Shown: positions 1 through 5,264 of the stretch, piece after piece
How the letters are laid out: each line of letters begins with the position of its first letter
How positions within the stretch are numbered: position 1 is the first letter of the stretch
From: Planococcus sp. (in: firmicutes)
GTDB lineage: Bacteria > Bacillota > Bacilli > Bacillales_A > Planococcaceae
Direction: 5' to 3'
Assembly (NCBI GenBank): GCA_030147455.1
Contig: JASKZU010000293.1
Span: 1-5,264, forward strand
DNA length: 5,264 bases
Position numbers and translations under genes: made by a program
Notes under the pieces: model-generated
Told to the model about the DNA's origin: nothing
Seen by the model: the letters and a program-made list of their open reading frames with translations, nothing else
Database searches by the model: none

Positions 1-116
1 ATGATGATCCCGAGGCCGACCAAAAAGCCGATGGCGAATCCGGAAGGAGTAAATGACACTGTCATGAACATCCAGACCAAAGCGAGAAAGAAATTCAATA
101 GGATTTGCAAAGACAA
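1..116 (-). CDS. mrpE: Na+/H+ antiporter subunit MrpE, N-terminal part (runs off the window)
   Basis: Only the first 38 codons are visible and the gene continues past position 1. The product begins MSLQILLNFFLALVW, which matches the start of Bacillus MrpE proteins (MAFQILLN in B. subtilis, from memory), and it is strongly hydrophobic as expected of a first membrane segment. The start is a TTG at 116-114. It is chosen because an AAAGGAGT ribosome binding site sits at 132-125 with 9 bases between its GGAG core and the TTG, and because this start aligns with the family N-terminus. The first in-frame ATG is codon 16 and would cut into the first membrane helix. The gene follows mrpD after a 6-base gap. 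In this family MrpE is a roughly 160-residue membrane subunit needed for full antiport activity and complex stability. Identity is well supported by context plus N-terminal similarity; the rest of the protein cannot be judged. Confidence 0.9.
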   Translation of the reverse strand, partial: MSLQILLNFFLALVWMFMTVSFTPSGFAIGFLVGLGII

Positions 117-122
117 TTCGAT

Positions 123-1604
123 CTACTCCTTTAATACCGCATCATAATACAGCGATGGATTCAGTAGCACTTCACCAGCGTCCTCAATGAACGGCATGAA
201 GAGTTCCGCACCGACGCCAAGCGCGATGGTCAAGGCGACAAGAATAACCGTAGGGACGAACATGGCATTGAAACGTCCTTTATCAACTGGAAGAATTTTT
301 TTCGGTTCACCCCAGAAAGCATAGATAAAGATACGCATCACGCTGAGCAGGACCAGTAAGCTGGTAGCCAGGATAATGATACTGCCCCAGAAATGGGTGC
401 CTTCAAAGCCGCCTTGGACGATCAATAGCTTACCGGGAAAGCCGCTGAGCGGCGGAATTCCGGCAAGGCCGAATGCTGCGACCAAAAATATCCAGCCGAG
501 CATAGGGTAGCTTTTCATCAAACCGCCCATTTTGCGCAAATCGCTCGTGCCGAAGATGACGACCAAAATTCCGACCAGCATGAACAGAGCCGCTTTAATC
601 AACATGTCATGAATCAGGTAGAAGATGGCTCCTTCCACCCCAGCCACGTTCAGTTGGGAAACGCCGAACAAAATGACGCCGACAGCGATAACGATATTAT
701 AGATGATAATCTTTTTAACATCGAAGTAAGCAAGCGCACCGACACAGCCGGCAAGCACCGTCAAAATAGCGATGATCGCGAGTACTTCGTGTGTAAAGCC
801 AACGTTCATCGTGAAGAACAGTGTGTAAGTTCTCATGATGGCATAGACGCCGACTTTGGTCAGCAATGCACCGAACAGTGCCAAAATGGCAGTAGGCGGT
901 GAAAAGTAAGAACCCGGCAGCCAAAAGTAAAGCGGGAAAATCGCTGCTTTAAATCCGAAGACCACAAGGAACAAAATGGCGATGACAGTTAAAATGCCAA
1001 CTGCATCGATCTGCGGGATCTTCACTGCCAGGTCGGCCATATTCAATGTGCCGGTGACAGAATATAAATAGGCTACGGCGACAACGAACAAGGCTGACGA
1101 AATGATGTTGACAAGCAAATACTTGATCGATTCGCGCAGCTGCTGCTTTTCGCCGCCGTGGACAATCAATGCATAAGATGCCATCAAGAGCACTTCGACA
1201 AAGACGAATAAGTTAAAGATATCGCCTGTTGTAAATGCGCCGTTAACACCGACCATCAAAAACAGCACAGCCGGATAATAAAACGATCGCTCGCGTCTTG
1301 TTCCGATTGTCGGGATGCTGAAAAATAACACAAACAGCGTAATCAGCGTTGAACTTAAAACGAGCAGCACCGACAGCATATCCGATACCATCGAAATGCC
1401 GAATGGCGCCGGCCAGCTGCCGAGCGTTACCGCCTGCACGCCGTCTGATGACACTTTGACCAGAAGAAACAGGCCGGCAATCAATGTCACCGATACGCCG
1501 ACGATTGAAACGATGCGCTGCAAATAAACCTTTTTCGGGAACAATAGTAAAACCGTGGCAAAAATTAATGGAATGACGATTGGAAACAATAACAAGTTAC
1601 TCAT
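123..1604 (-). CDS. mrpD: Na+/H+ antiporter subunit MrpD (NuoM/NuoN-like, proton-conducting)
   Basis: MrpD is one of the two large antiporter-like subunits of the Mrp complex, related to complex I subunits NuoM/NuoN, and sits in the cytoplasmic membrane. The 493-residue length is typical of the Bacillus protein. Residues that define the ion path in this family are present: Glu137 in the fifth-helix region (FVFVEVLL), Lys219 in VFGFKAAIFPLYFWLP, Lys250 in ALLTKVG, His332 and Lys337 in IHDMLIKAAL, and Lys392 in SGFPGK. Glu137 and Lys219 have the same numbering as residues I recall as functionally important in B. pseudofirmus MrpD. The remainder is almost all hydrophobic helices, about 14 by eye. 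The ATG start at 1604 overlaps the end of mrpC by 8 bases (ATGAGTAA). Its Shine-Dalgarno GAGAGGT (1621-1615) lies inside mrpC about 11 bases upstream, slightly far, so translational coupling to mrpC is likely. The stop is TAG. MrpA is the paralogue, but it is longer and has a different C-terminus, so confusion is unlikely. Confidence 0.97.
   Translation of the reverse strand: MSNLLLFPIVIPLIFATVLLLFPKKVYLQRIVSIVGVSVTLIAGLFLLVKVSSDGVQAVTLGSWPAPFGISMVSDMLSVLLVLSSTLITLFVLFFSIPTIGTRRERSFYYPAVLFLMVGVNGAFTTGDIFNLFVFVEVLLMASYALIVHGGEKQQLRESIKYLLVNIISSALFVVAVAYLYSVTGTLNMADLAVKIPQIDAVGILTVIAILFLVVFGFKAAIFPLYFWLPGSYFSPPTAILALFGALLTKVGVYAIMRTYTLFFTMNVGFTHEVLAIIAILTVLAGCVGALAYFDVKKIIIYNIVIAVGVILFGVSQLNVAGVEGAIFYLIHDMLIKAALFMLVGILVVIFGTSDLRKMGGLMKSYPMLGWIFLVAAFGLAGIPPLSGFPGKLLIVQGGFEGTHFWGSIIILATSLLVLLSVMRIFIYAFWGEPKKILPVDKGRFNAMFVPTVILVALTIALGVGAELFMPFIEDAGEVLLNPSLYYDAVLKE
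125..132 (-). promoter_or_regulatory. Ribosome binding site of mrpE, embedded in the end of mrpD
   Basis: The minus strand reads AAAGGAGT here, and its last base is already part of the TAG stop codon of mrpD. It encodes the final Lys-Glu of MrpD while serving as the Shine-Dalgarno sequence for mrpE. The GGAG core (129-126) lies 9 bases before the TTG at 116. It is the main evidence for that non-ATG start. Confidence 0.8.
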
Positions 1605-1944
1605 AATCTTCTGTACCTCTCAATAACTCCATATTGTCTGTTCCAAGCTCCTGATAAGCGCGATAGGCAAGTACCAGGAAAAATGATGTTACGGCAAATG
1701 CAATGACGATTGCCGTGAGAATCAAAGCCTGGGGCAGGGGATCTGCATAGTCATTGATCGTGACGCCTTCCGCCACAACCGGCGGCGCAGTGCCGCCGAG
1801 GCCGCCAAGCGTCAAAAACAACAGGTGGGCGGCGTGGCTCAGAAGGCTTGTCCCGATAATGATGCGAATCAAGCTTTTCGACAGTATGAGGTAAACAGCT
1901 GCCATAAACATCAAGCCGATGGCTACCGACATAATTATCTCCAT
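1597..1944 (-). CDS. mrpC: Na+/H+ antiporter subunit MrpC (NuoK-like)
   Basis: A 115-residue membrane protein related to complex I subunit NuoK. Three hydrophobic segments are visible at about residues 3-21, 26-48 and 72-97, with a polar C-terminal tail. The block DPLPQALILTAIVI (68-81) is highly conserved in MrpC, and the N-terminus MEIIMS and the tail motif ELLRG closely resemble B. subtilis MrpC. In the complex MrpC packs beside MrpD and helps form the central polar path in the membrane. The start at 1944 shares one base with the TAA stop of mrpB (TAATG). It is preceded by GGAGAGG (1958-1952) with 7 bases spacing. A second ATG at codon 5 also has a GGAG six bases upstream, but the first matches the family start. 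Its 3' end overlaps mrpD by 8 bases. The one-base junction suggests termination-reinitiation coupling. Confidence 0.96.
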   Translation of the reverse strand: MEIIMSVAIGLMFMAAVYLILSKSLIRIIIGTSLLSHAAHLLFLTLGGLGGTAPPVVAEGVTINDYADPLPQALILTAIVIAFAVTSFFLVLAYRAYQELGTDNMELLRGTEDYE

Positions 1945-2366
1945 TATTCATCCTCTCCAATCGTTTGAATAATGGTCATCGTTACACCTACAACAACCAA
2001 ATACACGCCTATATCGAACAGCAGTGCCGAGTGAAGGGAAGTTTTCCCGAACAGCGGCAAGTCGAAGTAATCATAAGCATGGGTAAAGAATGGGACATCA
2101 AAAATAATCGAGGCGCTGGCCGTTGCGATGGCAATCAAAAGGCCGACCGCTGTCAGTACCACATAGTTGATCGGGAGTACTTTTTTAACAGTCGGGATAT
2201 CAAACGCCAGCATAAGCAGAACAATCGCGCTCGTGGTCAAAAGGCCTCCGATAAATCCGCCGCCAGGAGTATAGTGTCCGGCAAAGAAAATGTGGACAGC
2301 GAACATCAGGATGATGAACGTTACCACTTTGGTAGCGGTTTGAAGCATCACATCATTTGTTCTCAT
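1944..2366 (-). CDS. mrpB: Na+/H+ antiporter subunit MrpB
   Basis: A 140-residue integral membrane protein, close to the usual length of about 140 for Bacillus MrpB. Four hydrophobic segments lie at about residues 10-28, 38-58, 66-88 and 112-134. The signature loop HYTPGGGFIGG (residues 31-41) is the MrpB hallmark; its proline and phenylalanine are the type of positions known to matter for complex assembly in B. pseudofirmus. A second conserved stretch, LFDIGVYLVVVG, lies at 116-127. The subunit has no known catalytic role alone but is required for Mrp assembly and Na+/H+ exchange. Its ATG lies 14 bases inside the end of mrpA, in a different frame, with a strong AAGGAGG six bases upstream. 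The stop codon overlaps the mrpC start. Homologous MrpB-like sequence also occurs at the C-terminus of MrpA, but this is the free-standing gene. Confidence 0.96.
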   Translation of the reverse strand: MRTNDVMLQTATKVVTFIILMFAVHIFFAGHYTPGGGFIGGLLTTSAIVLLMLAFDIPTVKKVLPINYVVLTAVGLLIAIATASASIIFDVPFFTHAYDYFDLPLFGKTSLHSALLFDIGVYLVVVGVTMTIIQTIGEDE

Positions 2367-4767
2367 GCTGTCCCTCCTTCTTTGTCATCCGCAGGCGGAT
2401 CATGGTGATGATGCCGATGCCGGCTATCGCCAGTACGGCAATTTCAAACAATGTATCAAATCCGCGGTAATCGACCAACACGACGTTGACGATGTTTCCG
2501 CCGGCTGCTTCTGTGTAGACCGTTTCCTTGTAAAATTCGGAAATGGACGGCAGCGCTTTTTGAGAATGCGCCGACAAAGCCACGAGCGTCATCGTTACAC
2601 CGACGCCGACAGCGACCAAGGCATTGCCAAAGCGGAACTTCATTCGTTCTTCTTTGCGGCTGATCTGCGGCAAATGGTAAAACGCTAACAGGAACAGCGC
2701 AACAGAAATGGTTTCGATGACCAATTGTGTCAAAGCGAGGTCAGGTGCCCGGAAGATAACGAACAGCAACGCGACCGAATAGCCGACTGCGCCAAGCGCG
2801 ATAATCGCGGTCAAACGGGACTTGGAAGCCAAAATCGTTACGGTCGCACCGATCATCGCGAGCAGAATGATGATTTCATATACGCCGATCGGCGCCAAGT
2901 TGCTTGTATCCAGACGGAAAGCATCTGTCAGGAACAACGTCACCAGAACAATGGAAATCATAAACGTGAACATGTACACGAGGTATGTGCGGATAAATCC
3001 GGTCATGTACATTTTCGAGAAACGGCTGACGCCGCTTTCGCTGAGCACCATCAATTCATCATACAGCCGGTTCAGTGAAACCGGATCCGGATAAAGATCG
3101 TACAGGTGCTGCCATTTGCGCAGCGTCCAGAACATCAATCCGCCGATGGCAAAAATGCCGAGCGTCATGAACAATTCTGTGTTAAAGCCATGCCAAGCGG
3201 TTACGTGCACTTCCACTTCCTGAGGAGAATTGTACAAAAACGGCTGGATGGCGGCGACCGCCGGTTTGACGAGCCAATCACCGATTACGTTCGGGATAAA
3301 GAAAATCAGCACGACTAAAGCTGCCAGGACGACAGGTGAGACCAGCATGCCGATCGGCGCTTCGTGCGCTTGCTTCGGCAGCAATTCCGGCTTGTGCTTC
3401 CCGGTAAACGTGTGGAACACAAAGTACAAGCTATAAATGAATGTAAAGACCGATCCGATCCAGGCGATGACCGGGAATAAGATCCACCAAACGTCCATCG
3501 AGAATAAATTGAACTCCTGCAGCGATAACATCGCGGTCAGGAACATTTCCTTGCTGAGGAAGCCGTTGAACGGCGGCAGGCCCGCCATCGAAAACGATCC
3601 GATCAAAGCGACCGTAAAGCTGATCGGCATTAAACTCATCAAGCCGCCGAGTTTACGGATATCGCGTGTGCCGGTTTCGTGGTCGACAATCCCTGCGATC
3701 ATGAACAGGCTTCCTTTAAACGTTGCATGGTTGATCAAATGGAACACAGCGGCAAACGCTGCATACCTCAAGTAAGTTTCAGCTGCGCCTTCCACGTGAT
3801 AGGCGGCAGCCGCAACACCAAGCAGCGACATGATAAGGCCGAGCTGGGAAACGGTCGAAAACGCCAAAATCCCTTTCAAGTCACGCTGTTTCAAAGCAAA
3901 GAATGAAGCCCACACCATGGTGAACAAGCCGACTCCGGCGACGAGCCACATCCAAACTTCTGATAGCGCAAAAACAGGCGTCAGGCGAGCAACCAAGTAA
4001 ATTCCAGCCTTGACCATCGTCGCCGAGTGAAGATAGGCGCTGACCGGTGTCGGTGCTTCCATGGCATCCGGAAGCCAGATGTAGAACGGAAATTGTGCAG
4101 ACTTTGTAAAAGCCCCGAGCAATACGAGTACGAGCGCCCATATAAAGAAGTCGTGCTCCGCCAGCTGAGGAGCTTGTGCGATCAATTCACGGATCGAATA
4201 AGTTCCGCCCATGATGCTGAGCAATACAAAGCCCCCGAGCATCATCAATCCGCCGAATACAGTGATCATCATGGATTTCAATGCCCCAAAGCGGGAGCGA
4301 TCGCGTGTATACCAATAGGCGATCAACAGGAACGACGAAATCGAAGTCAATTCCCAGAACAAATACAACGTGATCAAATGATCCGACTGAACCACGCCAA
4401 GCATGGCAGTCATAAAGATCAAAAGATAAACATAGAAATTATGTAATTGTTCCCGGTGTTTGTCCAAATAAAAGATCGAGTAAAGGACAACGAGTGCACC
4501 AATTCCCGTAATCAGCAGCGAGAACAGCAAACTGAGTCCATCGAGATACGCAACAAAAGCAATATCGAGGGACGGGATCCAAGAAAGTTCAGATACATAT
4601 GTGGCGCCTTCCATAACTGAAGGAAGACGAGTAGCATAGAATGCGAACAATGCGGACGGCACAAGTAAAACGAACCAGCCTGTGTGAATCTGGCCGAGTC
4701 GTTTAAAAAGCAGCGGAATAAAAAGTGCCGCAAGGATCGGGATAAAAATCAGAAATACGAGAGACAA
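2353..4767 (-). CDS. mrpA: Na+/H+ antiporter subunit MrpA (NuoL-like with C-terminal MbhD/MbhE-like extension)
   Basis: The largest Mrp subunit, 804 residues here versus about 800 in Bacillus. Residues 1 to about 500 form the NuoL-like antiporter part. It contains Glu139 (LFWELTS), Lys222 (GAFTKSAQFPFYIWLPD), His247 and Lys253 (LHSATMVKAG), Lys298, His343, His347 and Lys351 (HLINHATFKGS), and Lys406 (GFLSKEM), all expected charged residues of the proton path. After a linker carrying a lateral-helix region come two C-terminal modules specific to long MrpA: a DUF4040/MbhD-like part at about 625-700 (RAPDLALTQLVIETIS, with Asp676 and Glu685), and an MbhE-like end with VDYRGFDTLFE at 765-775. Roughly 21 membrane helices are visible by eye. 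The start is TTG at 4767-4765, chosen because AAGGAGG lies exactly six bases upstream and the resulting N-terminus fits the family. It is the first gene of the operon, overlaps mrpB by 14 bases and ends TGA. It acts in Na+ extrusion and pH homeostasis. Confidence 0.97.
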   Translation of the reverse strand: MSLVFLIFIPILAALFIPLLFKRLGQIHTGWFVLLVPSALFAFYATRLPSVMEGATYVSELSWIPSLDIAFVAYLDGLSLLFSLLITGIGALVVLYSIFYLDKHREQLHNFYVYLLIFMTAMLGVVQSDHLITLYLFWELTSISSFLLIAYWYTRDRSRFGALKSMMITVFGGLMMLGGFVLLSIMGGTYSIRELIAQAPQLAEHDFFIWALVLVLLGAFTKSAQFPFYIWLPDAMEAPTPVSAYLHSATMVKAGIYLVARLTPVFALSEVWMWLVAGVGLFTMVWASFFALKQRDLKGILAFSTVSQLGLIMSLLGVAAAAYHVEGAAETYLRYAAFAAVFHLINHATFKGSLFMIAGIVDHETGTRDIRKLGGLMSLMPISFTVALIGSFSMAGLPPFNGFLSKEMFLTAMLSLQEFNLFSMDVWWILFPVIAWIGSVFTFIYSLYFVFHTFTGKHKPELLPKQAHEAPIGMLVSPVVLAALVVLIFFIPNVIGDWLVKPAVAAIQPFLYNSPQEVEVHVTAWHGFNTELFMTLGIFAIGGLMFWTLRKWQHLYDLYPDPVSLNRLYDELMVLSESGVSRFSKMYMTGFIRTYLVYMFTFMISIVLVTLFLTDAFRLDTSNLAPIGVYEIIILLAMIGATVTILASKSRLTAIIALGAVGYSVALLFVIFRAPDLALTQLVIETISVALFLLAFYHLPQISRKEERMKFRFGNALVAVGVGVTMTLVALSAHSQKALPSISEFYKETVYTEAAGGNIVNVVLVDYRGFDTLFEIAVLAIAGIGIITMIRLRMTKKEGQHENK
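2373..2379 (-). promoter_or_regulatory. Ribosome binding site of mrpB inside the 3' end of mrpA
   Basis: A perfect AAGGAGG on the minus strand, six bases before the mrpB ATG at 2366. It is placed within the last codons of mrpA, so it does double duty as coding sequence (Lys-Lys-Glu-Gly region). It fixes the mrpB start within the 14-base overlap with mrpA. Confidence 0.8.
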
Positions 4768-4773
4768 ATGAAT

Positions 4774-4780
4774 CCTCCTT
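4774..4780 (-). promoter_or_regulatory. Ribosome binding site of mrpA, supports the TTG start
   Basis: The minus strand reads AAGGAGG, a full match to the anti-Shine-Dalgarno core, followed by the six bases ATTCAT and then TTG TCT CTC. No ATG in frame near this site would give a better start, so the TTG at 4767 is strongly supported. Confidence 0.85.
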
Positions 4781-4813
4781 CCAAAGCAATGCGTGATGAG
4801 TTTCTAATTCAAA

Positions 4814-4842
4814 AGTATAACGCATTAGAAGCGGATTTGCAC
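4814..4842 (-). promoter_or_regulatory. Candidate vegetative (sigma-A-like) promoter of the mrp operon
   Basis: On the minus strand TATACT (4819-4814) matches the -10 consensus at five of six positions. Seventeen bases upstream lies GTGCAA (4842-4837), a poor -35 with three of six matches. Transcription would begin near 4806, giving a leader of about 40 bases with no room for a riboswitch. The weak -35 suggests either activator dependence or a wrong call. I found no better pair by eye in 4768-4940. The promoter must lie there if the upstream terminator is efficient. Confidence 0.4.
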
Positions 4843-4860
4843 CGCACACCCTTGCGGCAA
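4837..4860 (-). repeat. Imperfect inverted repeat overlapping the candidate -35 of mrpA
   Basis: On the minus strand TTGCCGCA is followed by six bases (AGGGTG) and then TGCGGTGCAA, which pairs with it over 8 base pairs with a two-base bulge (GT). It covers the proposed -35 hexamer. There is no T-run downstream on either strand, so it is not a terminator. It could be an operator for a regulator of the mrp operon. No regulator gene is visible and I do not recognise the motif. Confidence 0.4.
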
Positions 4861-4940
4861 AAAGAGAGCCATCGATTATCAAAAGGTTTAGTAATAGGAA
4901 GAAACTCTAAAGTCGAAACATTGCGAATTTGTGAAAGTGC

Positions 4941-4984
4941 AAAAAAATCCCCTCTCCGGGGCATTTCATGCCGGAAAGGGGATT
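4941..4984 (-). terminator. Rho-independent terminator of the MFS transporter gene
   Basis: Just after the TAA stop of the MFS gene, the minus strand can fold a 14-bp stem (4984-4971 with 4959-4946) around an 11-base loop. The stem is GC-rich in its middle (CCCC/GGGG and CCGG/CCGG) and runs into seven consecutive T residues (4947-4941). The single non-Watson-Crick position (4954/4976) is C-A on the plus strand but G-U in the minus-strand transcript, so the helix is continuous only in that RNA. This supports minus-strand function and separates the MFS transcript from the mrp operon. Confidence 0.9.
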
Positions 4985-4987
4985 GCG

Positions 4988-5264
4988 TTATGAGTGTTTC
5001 AGTTCTTGCTCGAGCAGTACATCCTCAAAATCTTGATCAGGCTGCTGGCGGGCATACCAAAGGAACAAGAACGCAATTATGAACAAACTGCCCGTGACGA
5101 TGAATACCGATGAAATACCGATAAATCCGCTAATGATTCCGCCGAACATCGGACCGATAATATTGCCGAGAAAACGGAAGCTGGTGTTATAGCCCATAAT
5201 TTCTCCTTGGATTTCAATGGGTGCTTCGCGCCGCATCAAGGCGGTGGTGGTCGGAATCATTCCC
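4988..5264 (-). CDS. MFS transporter, C-terminal end (drug-efflux type), runs off the window
   Basis: Only the last 91 or so codons are present and the N-terminus lies beyond position 5264. The visible protein carries a cytoplasmic-loop-like stretch with MRREAPIEIQG, then MGYNTSFRFLGNIIGP leading into a Gly-rich helix (GPMFGG), and a last hydrophobic helix ending FLFLWYA. A charged tail with many acidic residues (DQDFEDVLLEQE) closes it. This is the pattern of the final two helices of 12-TM major facilitator proteins, in particular the MdtG/NorA-like multidrug efflux branch common in Bacillales. The GxxxGPxxGG-like helix is typical of proton antiporters in this superfamily. The substrate cannot be inferred. 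The stop is TAA at 4990-4988 and a strong terminator follows three bases later. It is transcribed in the same direction as mrp but ends 220 bases before mrpA, with the terminator between, so it is probably an independent unit. Confidence 0.85.
   Translation of the reverse strand, partial: GMIPTTTALMRREAPIEIQGEIMGYNTSFRFLGNIIGPMFGGIISGFIGISSVFIVTGSLFIIAFLFLWYARQQPDQDFEDVLLEQELKHS

Noticed and set aside
609..902. Plus-strand open frame inside mrpD
   Set aside because: It is antisense to a well-conserved gene. Its composition (rich in Asp, Gln, Asn, His) is typical of the reverse complement of membrane-protein codons, and I recognise no domain or start signal.
1965..2408. Plus-strand open frame of 147 codons antisense to mrpB and the end of mrpA
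   Set aside because: It is antisense to conserved coding sequence, and its polar, low-hydrophobicity product looks like no known protein. Treated as a shadow.
2725..3094. Two overlapping plus-strand open frames antisense to the mrpA C-terminal part
   Set aside because: Two different frames are open over the same stretch, which reflects codon bias of mrpA rather than genes. No supporting family similarity is seen.
4027..4446. Plus-strand open frame of 139 codons antisense to mrpA
   Set aside because: The Cys/His/Arg-rich product is an antisense artefact over the conserved NuoL-like helices of MrpA. Nothing supports expression.
4798..4907. 8-bp exact inverted repeat GAGTTTCT / AGAAACTC about 94 bases apart around the mrpA promoter
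   Set aside because: A perfect 8-mer match is not unlikely by chance in roughly 150 AT-rich bases, it does not extend further, and the spacing is too large for a simple operator or hairpin.
4684..5082. Plus-strand open frame spanning the mrpA start, the intergenic region and the MFS end
   Set aside because: It would read through the mrpA ribosome binding site and promoter region and the MFS terminator. The translation has no recognisable domain, so it is probably fortuitous.

Overview
The window lies entirely on the minus strand. It holds most of a multisubunit Mrp (Sha/Mnh) Na+/H+ antiporter operon and the 3' end of an unrelated major facilitator superfamily (MFS) transporter gene. The protein sequences closely resemble Bacillus-type group 1 Mrp proteins. 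The strong AAGGAGG ribosome binding sites, the TTG starts and the moderate GC content point to a Firmicute of the order Bacillales. A Planococcaceae-like genus (Planococcus, Planomicrobium or similar) is my guess from the overall look of the proteins, and the sequence alone does not prove it.

Layout in the direction of transcription (high to low coordinates): 5264-4988 is the C-terminal part of an MFS efflux-type transporter. 4984-4941 is its rho-independent terminator. 4940-4768 is an AT-rich intergenic stretch with a candidate mrpA promoter, an inverted repeat over its -35 region and a strong mrpA ribosome binding site. Then follow mrpA (4767-2353), mrpB (2366-1944), mrpC (1944-1597), mrpD (1604-123) and the first 38 codons of mrpE (116 to the window edge). 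mrpF and mrpG would be expected beyond position 1.

The Mrp genes are packed with overlaps of 14, 1 and 8 bases and a 6-base gap, which fits one polycistronic message with translational coupling. MrpA and MrpD are the two complex-I-like antiporter subunits. MrpC resembles NuoK. MrpB and MrpE are smaller membrane subunits needed for a working complex. The hetero-oligomer exchanges cytoplasmic Na+ for external H+, driven by the proton motive force, and supports sodium tolerance and alkaline pH homeostasis. All key charged residues checked in MrpA and MrpD are present and no frame is broken, so the system looks functional.

I see no new biological system here. The points worth a second look are small: two TTG start codons (mrpA, mrpE), the coupled junctions, and the palindrome upstream of mrpA.
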